A DNA stretch of 64,000 nt from Streptomyces sp. NBC_01314. Its GTDB lineage: Bacteria > Actinomycetota > Actinomycetes > Streptomycetales > Streptomycetaceae. Numbering within the stretch: the stretch's first letter is position 1; each line of letters begins with the position of its first letter. The position numbers and the translations under genes are program-made. Positions 32,121 through 41,630 of this stretch are shown piece by piece. Under the pieces are notes generated by a model. The model saw nothing but the letters and a program-made list of their open reading frames with translations, did no database searches and was not told the origin of the DNA. Where the stretch lies: the NCBI RefSeq assembly GCF_041435215.1, contig NZ_CP108394.1, positions 4,526,001-4,590,000 of the forward strand. Reading direction: 5' to 3'.

Positions 32121-33200
32121 TCAGACGCCGAACATTCCGCTGCCGATCGGGTCGGCGAACTCGTCGACCGGGATCTCGGCGGCGCCCTTGGGCGCGCTGA
32201 TGTCACCGGCCTTGCCGAAGGTGAGGACCAGGGGGGCCTTGGCGCCCTTCGGGTCGTCGGCAAGGACGGCGAGGTCGGTCTCGATCCGGGTCAAGTCACC
32301 GTTCTTGAGAGTGAAGTCGACCGCGACGTCCTTGTTCGGGGCTTCCTTCATGTCCTTGGCCGTGGGGAGTTCGGCCCCCGGCGGCAGATCGCCCTTGAGG
32401 GGCTGGAGCTTGTCGATGATGCCGGTGAGCAGCTCACGGAAGTTGGCCTTGGCCGTGATGACCTCGGTGCCGTCCTTGCCGTCCTTGGTCTTGAAACCGA
32501 CCTCGCGGGCGACAACACCGCGCACGGCGCCGAGGATCTTCTTCTGGGTCTTGGCGTCGAGCTCGTCGGAGCCGCCCGAGCCGGATTCGGCCCTCGCGTC
32601 CTCGCCGAGCTCCTGCAGGTCAGCGGTATTGATCTTGACCCATTTACCCTCAAGGGCCGGCCGCAAGTGCTTCGCGTCCTCGGGGAGTTCGTCGGCCGAC
32701 GGGAACGGTATGCCCATCGTGTCGCCCAGGGTCTCCAGGTCGGCGCGGTAGTACGTGTAGTCGCCGACGAGCCGGTACTCGACGAGCACACCCTCGTCGC
32801 CCGAGATCTTCATGCCCATGCCGGCGATGTCCTTCTCACCGGACTCGGCCAGCGGCTTCTTCGACTTGACCGACACGTCGACGCGCAGCCCGGTGAAGAA
32901 CTCCGCCATCTCCGGCGGCACTTCCTCGCTGTCCTCGCCCATCAGCGCGACGAGGTCGTCCGGGTCGGCATCGAGTCGCATCCCGAAGGCCAGCGACTTC
33001 TGCTCGCCCAGCCGCTCGACGGCGCTGTCGACCTTCTGGCCCGCGGTGAGGTTCTCGACGGTCCCGCACGCGGCCACCGTGACGAGCACGGCCGCGGCGC
33101 AGCCGACTCCGGTGAAGGCACGGCGGAGTACGGGCGCCCCGGCGGGGGACGCGCGCTCCATGGACGTACGTACGACGGTCTTGCGCGTGGCTGTACGCAT
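32121..33200 (-). CDS. Putative lipoprotein
   Basis: A 359-residue secreted protein. A basic start (RTATRKTVVRT), hydrophobic helix and lipobox (VLVTVAAC followed by GTVENLTAG) indicate lipid anchoring. The mature part includes VDSAVERLGEQKSLAFGMRLDAD and repeated beta-like segments such as VLVEYRLVGDYTYYRADLETL. It ends VDEFADPIGSGMFGV. It resembles other actinobacterial lipoproteins of unknown role, including a general likeness to the one at 20573-21469. ATG at 33200 lacks a well-placed Shine-Dalgarno, so the start is uncertain. Confidence 0.78.
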   Translation of the reverse strand: MRTATRKTVVRTSMERASPAGAPVLRRAFTGVGCAAAVLVTVAACGTVENLTAGQKVDSAVERLGEQKSLAFGMRLDADPDDLVALMGEDSEEVPPEMAEFFTGLRVDVSVKSKKPLAESGEKDIAGMGMKISGDEGVLVEYRLVGDYTYYRADLETLGDTMGIPFPSADELPEDAKHLRPALEGKWVKINTADLQELGEDARAESGSGGSDELDAKTQKKILGAVRGVVAREVGFKTKDGKDGTEVITAKANFRELLTGIIDKLQPLKGDLPPGAELPTAKDMKEAPNKDVAVDFTLKNGDLTRIETDLAVLADDPKGAKAPLVLTFGKAGDISAPKGAAEIPVDEFADPIGSGMFGV

Positions 33201-33322
33201 GGCGGTGATGGTGTTCCCCCCGTGATTCCGGCGCTCGCCGACGCGGCGAACACTGTGGAGACACATGGGACGGCCGGATGGTTGCGCGGCAAACGCATCC
33301 GCTCGGGCGTACGGTCGGAACC

Positions 33323-33979
33323 ATGCGCATTGTCATCGCTGGAGGTCATGGTCAGATCGCGCTGCGGCTGGAGCGACTGCTCGCCGCGCGCGGTCACGAG
33401 GTCGCGGGGCTCATCCGCCGCGTTGAACAGACGGACGATCTGCGTGCGGCCGGTGCCGAACCGGTGCTGTGCGACCTGGAGTCGGCGTCGGTCGAGGAGG
33501 TCGCCGCGCATCTGGTGGGCGCGGACGCCGCCGTGTTCGCGGCGGGCGCCGGACCGGGCAGCGGGGCGGCCCGCAAGGACACGGTCGACCGCGCGGCCGC
33601 GGTCCTGTTCGCCGACGCCGCGGTGCGGACGGGCGTACGTCGCCACATCGTCGTCTCGTCCATGGGCGCGGACCCCGCGCACCGGGGCGACGACATCTTC
33701 GACACCTACCAGCGGGCGAAGGGCGAGGCCGACGCGTATGTGCGCGGCCTGGACGCGCTGGACTGGACGATCCTGCGCCCCGGCATGCTGACCGACGACG
33801 CCGGCACCGGTCTCGTACGGCTGGAGGCGTCCACGGGCCGCGGCCCGATCCCCCGCGACGACGTGGCCGCGACGCTCGCCGAACTCCTGGACACCCCGGC
33901 CACCGCCGGTCTGACCCTGGAAGTCATCAGCGGCTCGACGCCCGTGTCCGTGGCCGTGAAGTCGGTGGCGGGCAACTGA
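33323..33979 (+). CDS. NAD(P)-binding atypical short-chain dehydrogenase
   Basis: A 218-residue Rossmann-fold protein. It starts MRIVIAGGHGQIALRLERLL, a nucleotide-binding motif of the NAD(P)H-binding SDR group (GGxGxI form). It contains VVSSMGAD, then YQRAKGEADAYV with the Tyr and Lys of the SDR catalytic motif in YxxxK form, and WTILRPGMLTDD. Similar proteins act on quinones, flavins or sugars, or only bind cofactor. Substrate unknown. It is divergent from the lipoprotein gene, with 122 bases between the starts. Confidence 0.85.
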   Translation: MRIVIAGGHGQIALRLERLLAARGHEVAGLIRRVEQTDDLRAAGAEPVLCDLESASVEEVAAHLVGADAAVFAAGAGPGSGAARKDTVDRAAAVLFADAAVRTGVRRHIVVSSMGADPAHRGDDIFDTYQRAKGEADAYVRGLDALDWTILRPGMLTDDAGTGLVRLEASTGRGPIPRDDVAATLAELLDTPATAGLTLEVISGSTPVSVAVKSVAGN

Positions 33980-34031
33980 GAACGGTGGGCCGGGGGCCTC
34001 GCCGAGAACCAGCGGCAGCCGGCCCGGGGGC

Positions 34032-34238
34032 TCAGAACAGCGCCAACTGACCGGGGAACTCGGGTACGACGAAGCCGTCGAGCGCGGGCTGGGCCGCCCC
34101 GATCCGGGCCGGGCTGCGCGACCCGGGACACGACACCAGTTCCCCGCTCGCCCCCGGCGGATCGTGCCGCGCGAACCGCCCTGCCACGACGGCGATCTCA
34201 CGACGGCATTCGGGGCAGTTCCTACGACGCGATGACAT
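34032..34238 (-). CDS. Small hypothetical protein with one CPEC motif
   Basis: A 68-residue protein from ATG 34238 beginning MSSRRRNCPECRREIAVVAG. The single CxxC pair and a later Cys (LVSCPG) look like half of a zinc ribbon. Coding on this strand is supported by a plausible start and continuous frame, but I know no family. It converges on the NAD(P)-binding gene, 52 bases away. Confidence 0.5.
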   Translation of the reverse strand: MSSRRRNCPECRREIAVVAGRFARHDPPGASGELVSCPGSRSPARIGAAQPALDGFVVPEFPGQLALF

Positions 34239-34307
34239 GCAGTCAGTGTGCCTCGCGACGCGTCGCTCCCCTGGTCCGTCGCCTTGGGGGCCGTGCCCGC
34301 ACACGAA

Positions 34308-34349
34308 GAAGCCCCTCCCGGACCGTTCTCACAGTCCGGAAGGGGCTTC
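34308..34349 (-). terminator. Terminator after tRNA-Tyr
   Basis: A 16-bp stem with one mismatch around a 10-base loop starts 9 bases beyond the tRNA 3' end. Confidence 0.85.
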
Positions 34350-34357
34350 CCTCCACG

Positions 34358-34439
34358 TGGCGGCGCCAGGATTCGAACCTGGGTAGGCTAAGCCGACGGA
34401 TTTACAGTCCGTTCCCATTGGCCACTCGGGCACACCGCC
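34358..34439 (-). tRNA. tRNA-Tyr (GTA)
   Basis: An 82-nt class II tRNA with acceptor GGCGGTG/CGCCGCC, anticodon loop CTGTAAA (anticodon GTA), a long variable arm, T arm with GGTTCGAAT and discriminator A. CCA is not encoded. Confidence 0.96.
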
Positions 34440-34605
34440 TGGGATTGCTGCCCTTCGAACCGCTTTTCGGCGGTGCTCCGTGGCAACGACGTAAACGATA
34501 CCTGATGCCCGGGGGTGCTCCGCCACCTGATTGATCAGTACTCGCAGGGGCTGGGGTGGCTAGGCTTGTCGCCCCCGGATACCCCTATGCAAGGAGCCAC
34601 AGGAC

Positions 34606-35094
34606 ATGGCCGACTCCAGTTTCGACATCGTCTCGAAGGTCGAGCGGCAGGAGGTCGACAACGCCCTCAACCAGACCGCCAAGGAGATCTCGCAGCGCTA
34701 CGACTTCAAGGGCGTCGGTGCCTCGATCTCGTGGTCCGGCGAGAAGATCCTGATGGAGGCGAACTCCGAGGACCGGGTGAAGGCCATCCTCGACGTCTTC
34801 CAGTCCAAGCTGATCAAGCGCGGGATCTCCCTGAAGTCGCTGGACGCGGGTGAGCCCCAGCTGTCCGGCAAGGAGTACAAGCTCTTCGCGTCGATCGAGG
34901 AGGGCATCTCCCAGGAGAACGCCAAGAAGGTGGCGAAGATCATTCGCGACGAGGGCCCCAAGGGGATCAAGGCTCAGGTCCAGGGCGAGGAACTGCGTGT
35001 CAGTTCCAAGAGCCGCGACGACCTGCAGACCGTGATCGCCCTCCTCAAGGGCCAGGACTTCGACTTCGCGGTGCAGTTCGTCAACTATCGGTGA
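34606..35094 (+). CDS. YajQ family cyclic-di-GMP-binding-like protein
   Basis: A 162-residue member of the YajQ (DUF520) family. It starts [20 protein letters not shown] and contains [37 protein letters not shown], and the second ferredoxin-like domain with [20 protein letters not shown] and [20 protein letters not shown]. Some homologues bind cyclic di-GMP or nucleic acid. Whether this one does is unknown. AAGGAG lies 9 bases before the ATG. It is monocistronic, ending at a strong terminator. Confidence 0.93.
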   Translation: MADSSFDIVSKVERQEVDNALNQTAKEISQRYDFKGVGASISWSGEKILMEANSEDRVKAILDVFQSKLIKRGISLKSLDAGEPQLSGKEYKLFASIEEGISQENAKKVAKIIRDEGPKGIKAQVQGEELRVSSKSRDDLQTVIALLKGQDFDFAVQFVNYR

Positions 35095-35162
35095 TCATCC
35101 GGATTCGGCCCCGTGGTTGAGGTCGTGTCGGCCACGTGGTTGAGGTCGTAACGGAGAAGACG

Positions 35163-35207
35163 GAGAAGGGTGGGCACGCCGGTTCGACCGGGGTGCCCAC
35201 CCTTCTC
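35163..35207. terminator. Bidirectional terminator between YajQ and GlsB-like genes
   Basis: A 15-bp perfect outer stem (GAGAAGGGTGGGCAC and its complement) with an inner CCGGT/ACCGG helix lies between the two convergent genes. Confidence 0.9.
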
Positions 35208-35247
35208 GCCCACCGGCCGCGGTTCCGGGTGGTGCTTGCGTACGCGC

Positions 35248-35514
35248 TCAGCGGCGGGAGTGGCCGAACAGGAGGCGGTAGGCGATCAGCAGGACCAGGG
35301 AGCCGCCGATCGCGGCCGCCCAGGTGGCGCCGTCGTAGAAGTTCTCGGAGATCGGGTGGCCCAGCCAGCGGGCGGAGATCCAGCCGCCGATGAAGGCGCC
35401 GGCGACGCCGATGAGGGTCGTGCCGATGAAGCCGCCCGGGTCCCGGCCCGGCAGCAGGAATTTGGCGATGGCGCCGGCCAACAGCCCCAGAATGATCCAG
35501 CCGATGATGCTCAT
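35248..35514 (-). CDS. GlsB/YeaQ/YmgE family small membrane protein
   Basis: An 88-residue protein with three hydrophobic helices. It begins MSIIGWIILGLLAGAIAKFL, followed by the family signature LLPGRDPGGFIGTTLIGVAG and FIGGWISARW, and ends LLIAYRLLFGHSRR. The family is called transglycosylase-associated protein, but its function is not established; members are often stress-induced. ATG at 35514. Confidence 0.9.
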   Translation of the reverse strand: MSIIGWIILGLLAGAIAKFLLPGRDPGGFIGTTLIGVAGAFIGGWISARWLGHPISENFYDGATWAAAIGGSLVLLIAYRLLFGHSRR

Positions 35515-35585
35515 GCCGTGAACCTGCCCTTTCGTGCCGTACCTGCGCCTACCCGCGCTGTGTTTCCCCCCACAGAGGCCAGGTG

Positions 35586-35677
35586 CCCTGTTGTCCCGCC
35601 TGTTTGTCCCGCCTGTTTGTCCCGCCTGTTTGTCCCGCCTGTTTGTCCTGCTTGCTGGTTCTGCTTGCTTGTTCTCG
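35586..35677. repeat. 13-bp tandem repeats upstream of the APC transporter gene
   Basis: Units of CCTGTTTGTCCCG: a degenerate first copy, exact copies from 35599, 35612 and 35625, a near-exact copy at 35638, then two diverged units. It is pyrimidine-rich on the plus strand. It sits in the 228-base gap between divergent genes. Confidence 0.85.
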
Positions 35678-35742
35678 CTCTGTTGTCGGGGAGGACGCCC
35701 GGATGACGTCCGGTGGTTGCTGCGATCAGTAGGGTGCGGCGC

Positions 35743-36999
35743 ATGACACGGACCGGATCGGACGCCCGGTTGCGCCGCACGCTCGGGGTCGGGGACGCGG
35801 TGGTCGTCGGGCTCGGGTCGATGGTCGGCGCGGGGATCTTCGCCGCCCTGGGCCCGGCCGCGCGCGCGGCCGGGTCGGGGCTGCTGCTCGGGCTCGCGAT
35901 CGCCGCCGTGGTGGCGTACTGCAACGCGATGTCGTCGGCGCGGCTGGCAGTTCTGTATCCGGCGTCGGGCGGCACCTACGTGTACGGGCGTGAGCGGCTC
36001 GGCGACTTCTGGGGATATCTGGCGGGCTGGTCGTTCGTCGTCGGCAAGACGGCCTCGTGCGCGGCGATGGCGCTCACCGTGGGGGCGTACGTGTGGCCGG
36101 GGCAGGCGCACGCCGTGGCGGTGGCGGCCGTGGTGGCGCTGACCGCCGTGAACTACGGCGGCGTCCAGAAGTCGGCGTGGCTGACGCGGGCGATCGTGGC
36201 CGTGGTGCTGGCGATCCTCGCCGCCGTGGTGGTCGTGTGCCTGGGCTCCGCGGAGGCGGCCGCGGGGCGGCTGGGCAGCGGGGCCTCTGGGGGCGCGGGC
36301 GGGGTGCTGCAGGCGGCCGGGCTGCTGTTCTTCGCGTTCGCGGGGTACGCGCGGATCGCGACCCTGGGTGAGGAGGTACGGGATCCGGCGCGCACCATCC
36401 CGCGGGCGATCCCGCTCGCGCTGGGCATCGCGCTGGTCGTGTACGCGGCCGTCGCCGTCGCGGTTCTCTCGGTGCTGGGTGCTGATGGGCTGGGGCGGGC
36501 CTCGGCTCCGCTGGCCGACGCGGTGCGGGCGGCCGGTGTGCCGGGGCTGGTGCCCGTGGTGCGGGTGGGGGCCGCCGTGGCCGCGCTCGGGTCCCTGCTG
36601 GCGCTCATCCTGGGTGTCTCCCGCACCACCCTCGCCATGGCCCGGGACCGGCACCTCCCGGGCGCCCTGGCCGCCGTGCACCCTCGCTTCCGGGTACCGC
36701 ACCGGGCGGAGCTCGCTGTCGGTGCCGTGGTCGCCGTGCTGGCCGCCACCGTCGACGTGCGGGGCGCGATCGGGTTCTCCTCCTTCGGAGTCCTCACGTA
36801 CTACGCGGTCGCCAACGCGTCCGCCTGGACGCTGAGTTCGGCGCCCGCGTCCCGAGTGGTGCCGGTCGTCGGGCTCGCCGGGTGCGCGGTCCTGGCGTGC
36901 GCGCTGCCCGCGCTGTCGGTGGGCGTGGGCGCCGCCGTGCTGGGCGCGGGAGCGACGGCGTACGCCGTACGGCGGTGGTGGGCGGGCCGGAGCGGCTGA
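35743..36999 (+). CDS. APC family amino acid permease-like transporter
   Basis: A 418-residue integral membrane protein with about twelve hydrophobic segments. The N-terminal LRRTLGVGDAVVVGLGSMVG with GAGIFAALGPAA is the APC substrate-binding helix. YPASGGTYVYGRERLG and FFAFAGYARIATLGEEVRDP with TIPRAIPLALG are further superfamily motifs. It probably imports amino acids or amines, but the substrate is unknown. ATG at 35743, AGGG upstream. The 13-bp repeat array lies just before it. Confidence 0.88.
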   Translation: MTRTGSDARLRRTLGVGDAVVVGLGSMVGAGIFAALGPAARAAGSGLLLGLAIAAVVAYCNAMSSARLAVLYPASGGTYVYGRERLGDFWGYLAGWSFVVGKTASCAAMALTVGAYVWPGQAHAVAVAAVVALTAVNYGGVQKSAWLTRAIVAVVLAILAAVVVVCLGSAEAAAGRLGSGASGGAGGVLQAAGLLFFAFAGYARIATLGEEVRDPARTIPRAIPLALGIALVVYAAVAVAVLSVLGADGLGRASAPLADAVRAAGVPGLVPVVRVGAAVAALGSLLALILGVSRTTLAMARDRHLPGALAAVHPRFRVPHRAELAVGAVVAVLAATVDVRGAIGFSSFGVLTYYAVANASAWTLSSAPASRVVPVVGLAGCAVLACALPALSVGVGAAVLGAGATAYAVRRWWAGRSG

Positions 37000-37027
37000 A
37001 CGGGTCCCGGGCGCGCTACCGGCGCTG

Positions 37028-37414
37028 CTATGCGAACGGCTGGTTCGAGCGGACGATCTCTCGGCCCAGGGGCATCAGCGAGACCGGGACGAGCTTGAAG
37101 TTGGCGATGCCGAAGGGGATGCCGATGATCGTGACGCAGAGCACGAGGCCCGTGAAGATGTGCGTCAGCGCCAGCCACCAGCCCGCCAGGACCAGCCACA
37201 GGATGTTGCCGAGGCAGGAGGGCGCGCCCGCGTCACGGCGCTCGACGGCGCTGTACCCGAAGGGCCACAGGGCGTAGATGCCGATGCGGAACGAGGCGAT
37301 GCCGAACGGGATGCCGATGATCGTGATGCACAGGAGCAAGCCTGCGAACAGGTAGCCGAGGAAGAGCCAGAAGCCACTGAGGATCAGCCAGATGATGTTC
37401 AGAATGGTCTTCAC
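37028..37414 (-). CDS. YccF domain membrane protein
   Basis: A 128-residue protein with two copies of the YccF (DUF307) unit. Residues 1-52 contain [16 protein letters not shown] and [17 protein letters not shown]. Residues 67-120 contain [16 protein letters not shown] and [17 protein letters not shown]. About four membrane segments are expected. Its ATG overlaps the htpX stop as ATGA, so it is translated together with the protease and may assist envelope quality control. That role is inferred from position. Confidence 0.9.
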   Translation of the reverse strand: MKTILNIIWLILSGFWLFLGYLFAGLLLCITIIGIPFGIASFRIGIYALWPFGYSAVERRDAGAPSCLGNILWLVLAGWWLALTHIFTGLVLCVTIIGIPFGIANFKLVPVSLMPLGREIVRSNQPFA

Positions 37415-38274
37415 TGGGGGCGACCTGCCATCTTCTCGAGTCGGGCGATGCGTTCCGCCATCGGCGGATGTGTCGAGAACATTTTGGAGAATCCCCGGCC
37501 CGGCCGGAAGGGGTTCGCGATCATCATGTGGCTCGCGGTCTCGATCCGGGGCTCCGGGGGCAGCGGCAGCTGTTTGGTGCCTGTTTCCAGTTTGCGAAGG
37601 GCGCTGGCGAGGGCAAGTGGATCACCGGTGAGCTGGGCTCCGGAGGCGTCCGCGTCGTACTCCCGGGAGCGGCTGATCGCGAGCTGGATGAGGGACGCGG
37701 CGAGCGGGCCCAGGATCATGACCAGCAGCATGCCGAGGAGGCCGGGGCCGTCGTCGTCGTCCGAGCGGCCGATGGGAATCAGCCAGGCGAAGTTCACCAG
37801 GAACATGATCACGGAGGCGAGGGCGCCGGCGACCGACGAGATGAGGATGTCCCGGTTGTAGACATGGCTCAGTTCGTGGCCGATGACGCCGCGCAGCTCG
37901 CGCTCGTCGAGCAGACGGAGGATGCCGTCGGTGCAGCACACGGCCGCGTTGCGCGGGTTGCGGCCGGTCGCGAAGGCGTTCGGGGCGTCCGTCGGGGAGA
38001 TGTACAGGCGCGGCATGGGCTGACGGGCCTGCATGGAGAGCTCGCGGACCATGCGGTACAGCGCCGGGGCCTCGAACTCGCTGACCGGGCGGGCACGCAT
38101 CGCGCGTAGAGCCAGCTTGTCGCTGTTCCAGTACGCGTACGCGTTCGTGCCGAGGGCGACGACGACCGCGATGATGAGGCCCGTGCGGCCGAAAAGGCTT
38201 CCGATGACGATGATGAGTGCGGACAGTCCCCCGAGGAGTACGGCGGTCCTGAGCCCGTTGTGCCGGCGGTGCAC
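37411..38274 (-). CDS. htpX: Membrane zinc metalloprotease HtpX
   Basis: A 287-residue M48 protease. It has two N-terminal membrane helices ([34 protein letters not shown]). The zinc motif is in [14 protein letters not shown] (HExxH), two more hydrophobic segments follow, and the third ligand Glu is in [13 protein letters not shown]. It would degrade damaged membrane proteins. GTG at 38274 has GGAGG 7 bases upstream and gives the usual Streptomyces length; longer in-frame sequence upstream is unlikely to be translated. Confidence 0.94.
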   Translation of the reverse strand: MHRRHNGLRTAVLLGGLSALIIVIGSLFGRTGLIIAVVVALGTNAYAYWNSDKLALRAMRARPVSEFEAPALYRMVRELSMQARQPMPRLYISPTDAPNAFATGRNPRNAAVCCTDGILRLLDERELRGVIGHELSHVYNRDILISSVAGALASVIMFLVNFAWLIPIGRSDDDDGPGLLGMLLVMILGPLAASLIQLAISRSREYDADASGAQLTGDPLALASALRKLETGTKQLPLPPEPRIETASHMMIANPFRPGRGFSKMFSTHPPMAERIARLEKMAGRPQ

Positions 38275-38436
38275 GGTACGCCCTCCAAGTCGTGCGGCAG
38301 GGGAACCCTTTGCTTGCTGTTGCTGTCGACTCCACCTCTCAGTGGACCTTCCCGTACTGGTCAACGCCAGGCGAGAGGTACTAGTTCCCTTGTGCGCGCG
38401 GCCCGGGCGGTGGGCCGTCCGGGTGAAGGCGGCTCG

Positions 38437-40053
38437 CTAGAAGAGGCCGATGCCGGCGAAGCGCAGGACGAGCTGGGGTGCGCCGGACAGGGCGATGCCG
38501 ACGATTCCGGTGAGGACGAGGGCGGCGGTCAGGGGGGCCGGGACGCGGTGCGGTCCCGGTTCGCCGACGGTTTCGCCTCCCGTTTCGCCTTCTGTTTCGC
38601 CTTCTGTTTCGCCTTCCGTTACGTCCTCGCGCGCGCGGAACAGCAGGGCCGTCCACTGGAGGTAGTAGAAGAGGGCGACCACCACGTTGACGGCCATGAC
38701 GACGGCGAGCCAGCCGAGTCCCGCGTCGACGGCCGCCGAGAAGACGGTGACCTTGGCGAACAGGCCGATGATGCCCGGCGGCAGCCCGGCGAGACAGAGC
38801 AGGAAGAACGCCAGGAGCAGGGCGGAGAGGGGGTTCGACGCGTAGAGGCCGCGGTAGTCGCTGACGCGGTTCAGGGTCTTCGTACGGCCGACGAGGGCGG
38901 CCACGGCGAAGGCGCCGAGGTTCACGGCGGCGTACATCAGGGCGTACGCGACGGTGGAGCCGACGGCCCTCTCGGCGTCGTCGGTGTTGTCGGCGTACGC
39001 GGCCGCCGCGATCGGTACGAGGAGGTAGCCGGCCTGGCCGACGGAGGACCAGGCGAGCAGCCGGACCGCGCTGTACGCGCGCGTGGACCGCTGTTTGAGG
39101 GCGCCGAGGTTGCCGACGGTCATCGTGAGGGCGGCCAGGGCGGCGAGGGCGGGACCCCAGACGTCGGCGTACGACGGGAGGGCGACGACGGTGATGAGGA
39201 TCAGCCCGGAGAAGCCGACCGCCTTGCCGACGACCGACAGGTAGGCCGCCACCGGCAGGGGGGCGCCGACATAGGTGTCGGGGACCCAGAAGTGGAACGG
39301 TACGGCCGCCGTCTTGAAGGCGAAGCCGATGAGGGTGAGGACGACACCGGCCTGGGTGACGGTGTGGAGCTGGCCGTCGACGTTCTGGATCCGGTCGGCG
39401 ATCTCGGTGAGGTACAGGGTGCCTGTCGTGGCGTAGATGAAGCTGATGCCGAGCAGGCTGACGGCGGTGGCGGTGACGGACGACAGGAAGAACTTCAGGG
39501 CGGCCTCGGAGGACCGCCTGTCGCCGAGCCGGATGCCGACGAGGGCGAAGGCGGGCAGGGAGGCGACCTCCAGGGCGACGACGAGGGTCGCGAGGTCGCG
39601 GGAGGCGGGCAGGAGGGCGGCGCCCGCGGCGGACGACAGCAGCAGGAACCAGAACTCCCCCGCGGGGAGTTGCTTCTTCTCGTCGTTCAGGGCCGTCATC
39701 GACAGCAGGGCGGTGAGGAGGGCGCCACCGAGGACGAGGAACTGGAGGACGAGGGTGAAGCGGTCCGCGGTGTAGCTGCAGACGTCCGGGTCGCCGGTCA
39801 GGCAGAAGGTGGCGCGGTCGCCGTCCAGGAGGGGCAGGAGGGCCAGCAGGGAGACCGCGAGGCCCGCCACGGAGGCCCAGCCGAGCAGCGCCTTCCTCGC
39901 TTCACCCACGAAGAGGTCGGCGACGAGCACGGCGAGGCCGACGACCGCGGCGATCGTGGGCGGCGCGATCGCGAGCCAGTCGACGGACTGGACGACGGAC
40001 TCGGCCAGGGTCTGGGCCTGGACCTGAACCGGCGGCTGGGCCAAGGGGCTCAA
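38437..40053 (-). CDS. nuoN: Complex I-like subunit NuoN (paralogous cluster)
   Basis: A 538-residue antiporter-like membrane subunit. Helix motifs include VALEVASLPAFALVGIRLGD with the conserved Glu, and FKTAAVPFHFWVPDTYVGAP with Lys and Trp. Near the C-terminus is a Gly-Glu-Thr repeat (TEGETEGETEGETGGE) built from 12-bp DNA units at about 38569-38620. TTG at 40053 has AGGAGG 6 bases upstream and overlaps the nuoM stop. It is the last gene of the operon. Confidence 0.92.
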   Translation of the reverse strand: MSPLAQPPVQVQAQTLAESVVQSVDWLAIAPPTIAAVVGLAVLVADLFVGEARKALLGWASVAGLAVSLLALLPLLDGDRATFCLTGDPDVCSYTADRFTLVLQFLVLGGALLTALLSMTALNDEKKQLPAGEFWFLLLSSAAGAALLPASRDLATLVVALEVASLPAFALVGIRLGDRRSSEAALKFFLSSVTATAVSLLGISFIYATTGTLYLTEIADRIQNVDGQLHTVTQAGVVLTLIGFAFKTAAVPFHFWVPDTYVGAPLPVAAYLSVVGKAVGFSGLILITVVALPSYADVWGPALAALAALTMTVGNLGALKQRSTRAYSAVRLLAWSSVGQAGYLLVPIAAAAYADNTDDAERAVGSTVAYALMYAAVNLGAFAVAALVGRTKTLNRVSDYRGLYASNPLSALLLAFFLLCLAGLPPGIIGLFAKVTVFSAAVDAGLGWLAVVMAVNVVVALFYYLQWTALLFRAREDVTEGETEGETEGETGGETVGEPGPHRVPAPLTAALVLTGIVGIALSGAPQLVLRFAGIGLF

Positions 40054-41624
40054 CGGGTGCCTCCTGCGAGGAGCTGCTGCACGGCCGGATCGGTCAGACC
40101 GAGGAGGGCCGCGGGCCAGAGGCCGGCGAGGACGGTGAGGACGACGAGCGGGGTCCAGGCCGCGAACTCGTACGTCTGTACGTCCGCGAGCCGCGGTTCC
40201 TCCTGCGGGGCCGCGCCCATGCAGACACGGCGGACCACGATCAGCAGGTACGCGGCGGTGAGGAGCGTGCCGAACGCGGCGATCGTCATGAAGGTGAGGA
40301 AGGCCGGGCGGCTGAGGCCCTCGGCGGGCTCGAAGGCGCCGAACAGCGCCAGCATCTCGCCCCAGAACCCGGCGAGGCCGGGCAGGCCGAGGGAGGCGAC
40401 GGCGGCGAAGGCGAGCAGGCCGCCCAGGCGCGGGGCCCTGCCGTAGAGGGCGGCACCGGTCTCCCGCGCGAGGGTGTCCAGGTCGGTGCTGCCGGTGCGG
40501 TCCTTGAGGGCGCCGACCAGGAAGAACAGCAGGCCGGTGATGAGGCCGTGGGCGATGTTGGCGAACAGCGCGCCGTTCACGCCGGTCGGGGTCATCGTGG
40601 CGATGCCGAGGAGCACGAAGCCCATGTGGCCGACGGAGGAGTACGCGATGAGGCGCTTGAGGTCGCCCTTCGCGCCCTGTTTGGCGAGCGCGAGGCAGGC
40701 GAGCGATCCGTAGATGATGCCGACGACCGCGAAGGCCGCGAGGTACGGCGCGAAGGTGCGGAACCCGTCGGGTGTGATCGGCAGCAGGATACGGACGAAC
40801 CCGTAGGTGCCCATCTTCAGCAGGACGCCGGCCAGCAGGACCGAGCCGACGGTCGGGGCGGCGGTGTGGGCGTCCGGCAGCCAGCTGTGCAGCGGCCACA
40901 TCGGGGTCTTCACCGCGAGCCCGACACCGATCGACAAAGCGGCGATGACCTGCACGGATGTGGTCAGCTCGGGGTGATTGTCAGTGGCCAGTGCCACCAT
41001 GTCGAATGTGCCCGCCCTGAGTCCGATCAGGAGCAGGCCGAGCAGCATGACCACGGAACCGAGCAGGGTGTAGAGGATGAACTTCCAAGCGGCTTGTGTG
41101 CGTTGCTCACCGCCCCAGCGGGCGATGAGGAAGTACATCGGGATGAGCACCATCTCGAACGCGAGGAAGAACAGCAGCAGATCGAGGACGGCGAAGGTCG
41201 CGAGGGTGCCGGACTCGAGGACGAGCAGCAGGGCGACGAAGCCCTTCGGGGACGGGCCCGCGGGCATCTTGGAGTAGGAGTAGAGCGCGCAGAGGAAGGT
41301 CAGCAGCGCGGTCAGGACCAGAAGGGGGAGGGAGATGCCGTCGACGCCGAGGTGGATGCGCACGTCGAGTGCGGGGATCCAGCTGATGTCCGTACTGGCC
41401 TGCATCTTCGACGGCTGGTCGTGGTCGAAGCCGAGCGCGAGGACGATCGCGGCGATGAGGACCACGCCGGTCACGGTGATGCCGTGGCGGAGCACGGCCT
41501 GGTCGGGTGACTTCCCCTTCAGCCCCGGCGGGGCCGGCAGGAGAGCGGTGGCGGCGCCGATGAGCGGGCCGACGACGATCAACGCCAGAAGGACCTGCAT
41601 CACGGACTCGTTGATATCGATCAC
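40050..41624 (-). CDS. nuoM: Complex I-like subunit NuoM
   Basis: A 524-residue antiporter-like subunit of the membrane arm. Motifs: LFFLAFEMVLIPMYFLIARW with the conserved Glu, GLAVKTPMWPLHSWLPDAH with the proton-path Lys, and GDLKRLIAYSSVGHMGFVLL. Length and key charges look intact, which argues that proton pumping is kept. GTG at 41624 lies 6 bases after nuoL; an ATG at 41600 is an alternative. It overlaps nuoN by 4 bases. Confidence 0.94.
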   Translation of the reverse strand: MIDINESVMQVLLALIVVGPLIGAATALLPAPPGLKGKSPDQAVLRHGITVTGVVLIAAIVLALGFDHDQPSKMQASTDISWIPALDVRIHLGVDGISLPLLVLTALLTFLCALYSYSKMPAGPSPKGFVALLLVLESGTLATFAVLDLLLFFLAFEMVLIPMYFLIARWGGEQRTQAAWKFILYTLLGSVVMLLGLLLIGLRAGTFDMVALATDNHPELTTSVQVIAALSIGVGLAVKTPMWPLHSWLPDAHTAAPTVGSVLLAGVLLKMGTYGFVRILLPITPDGFRTFAPYLAAFAVVGIIYGSLACLALAKQGAKGDLKRLIAYSSVGHMGFVLLGIATMTPTGVNGALFANIAHGLITGLLFFLVGALKDRTGSTDLDTLARETGAALYGRAPRLGGLLAFAAVASLGLPGLAGFWGEMLALFGAFEPAEGLSRPAFLTFMTIAAFGTLLTAAYLLIVVRRVCMGAAPQEEPRLADVQTYEFAAWTPLVVLTVLAGLWPAALLGLTDPAVQQLLAGGTR

Positions 41625-41630
41625 GCCTGC

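Noticed and set aside
31564..32751. Plus-strand open frame in the convergent gap
   Set aside because: Most of it is antisense to the lipoprotein gene; no Shine-Dalgarno and no domain.
35515..36702. Upstream extension of the GlsB-like frame
   Set aside because: The family starts at ATG 35514; the extension is antisense to the APC transporter and includes the 13-bp repeats.
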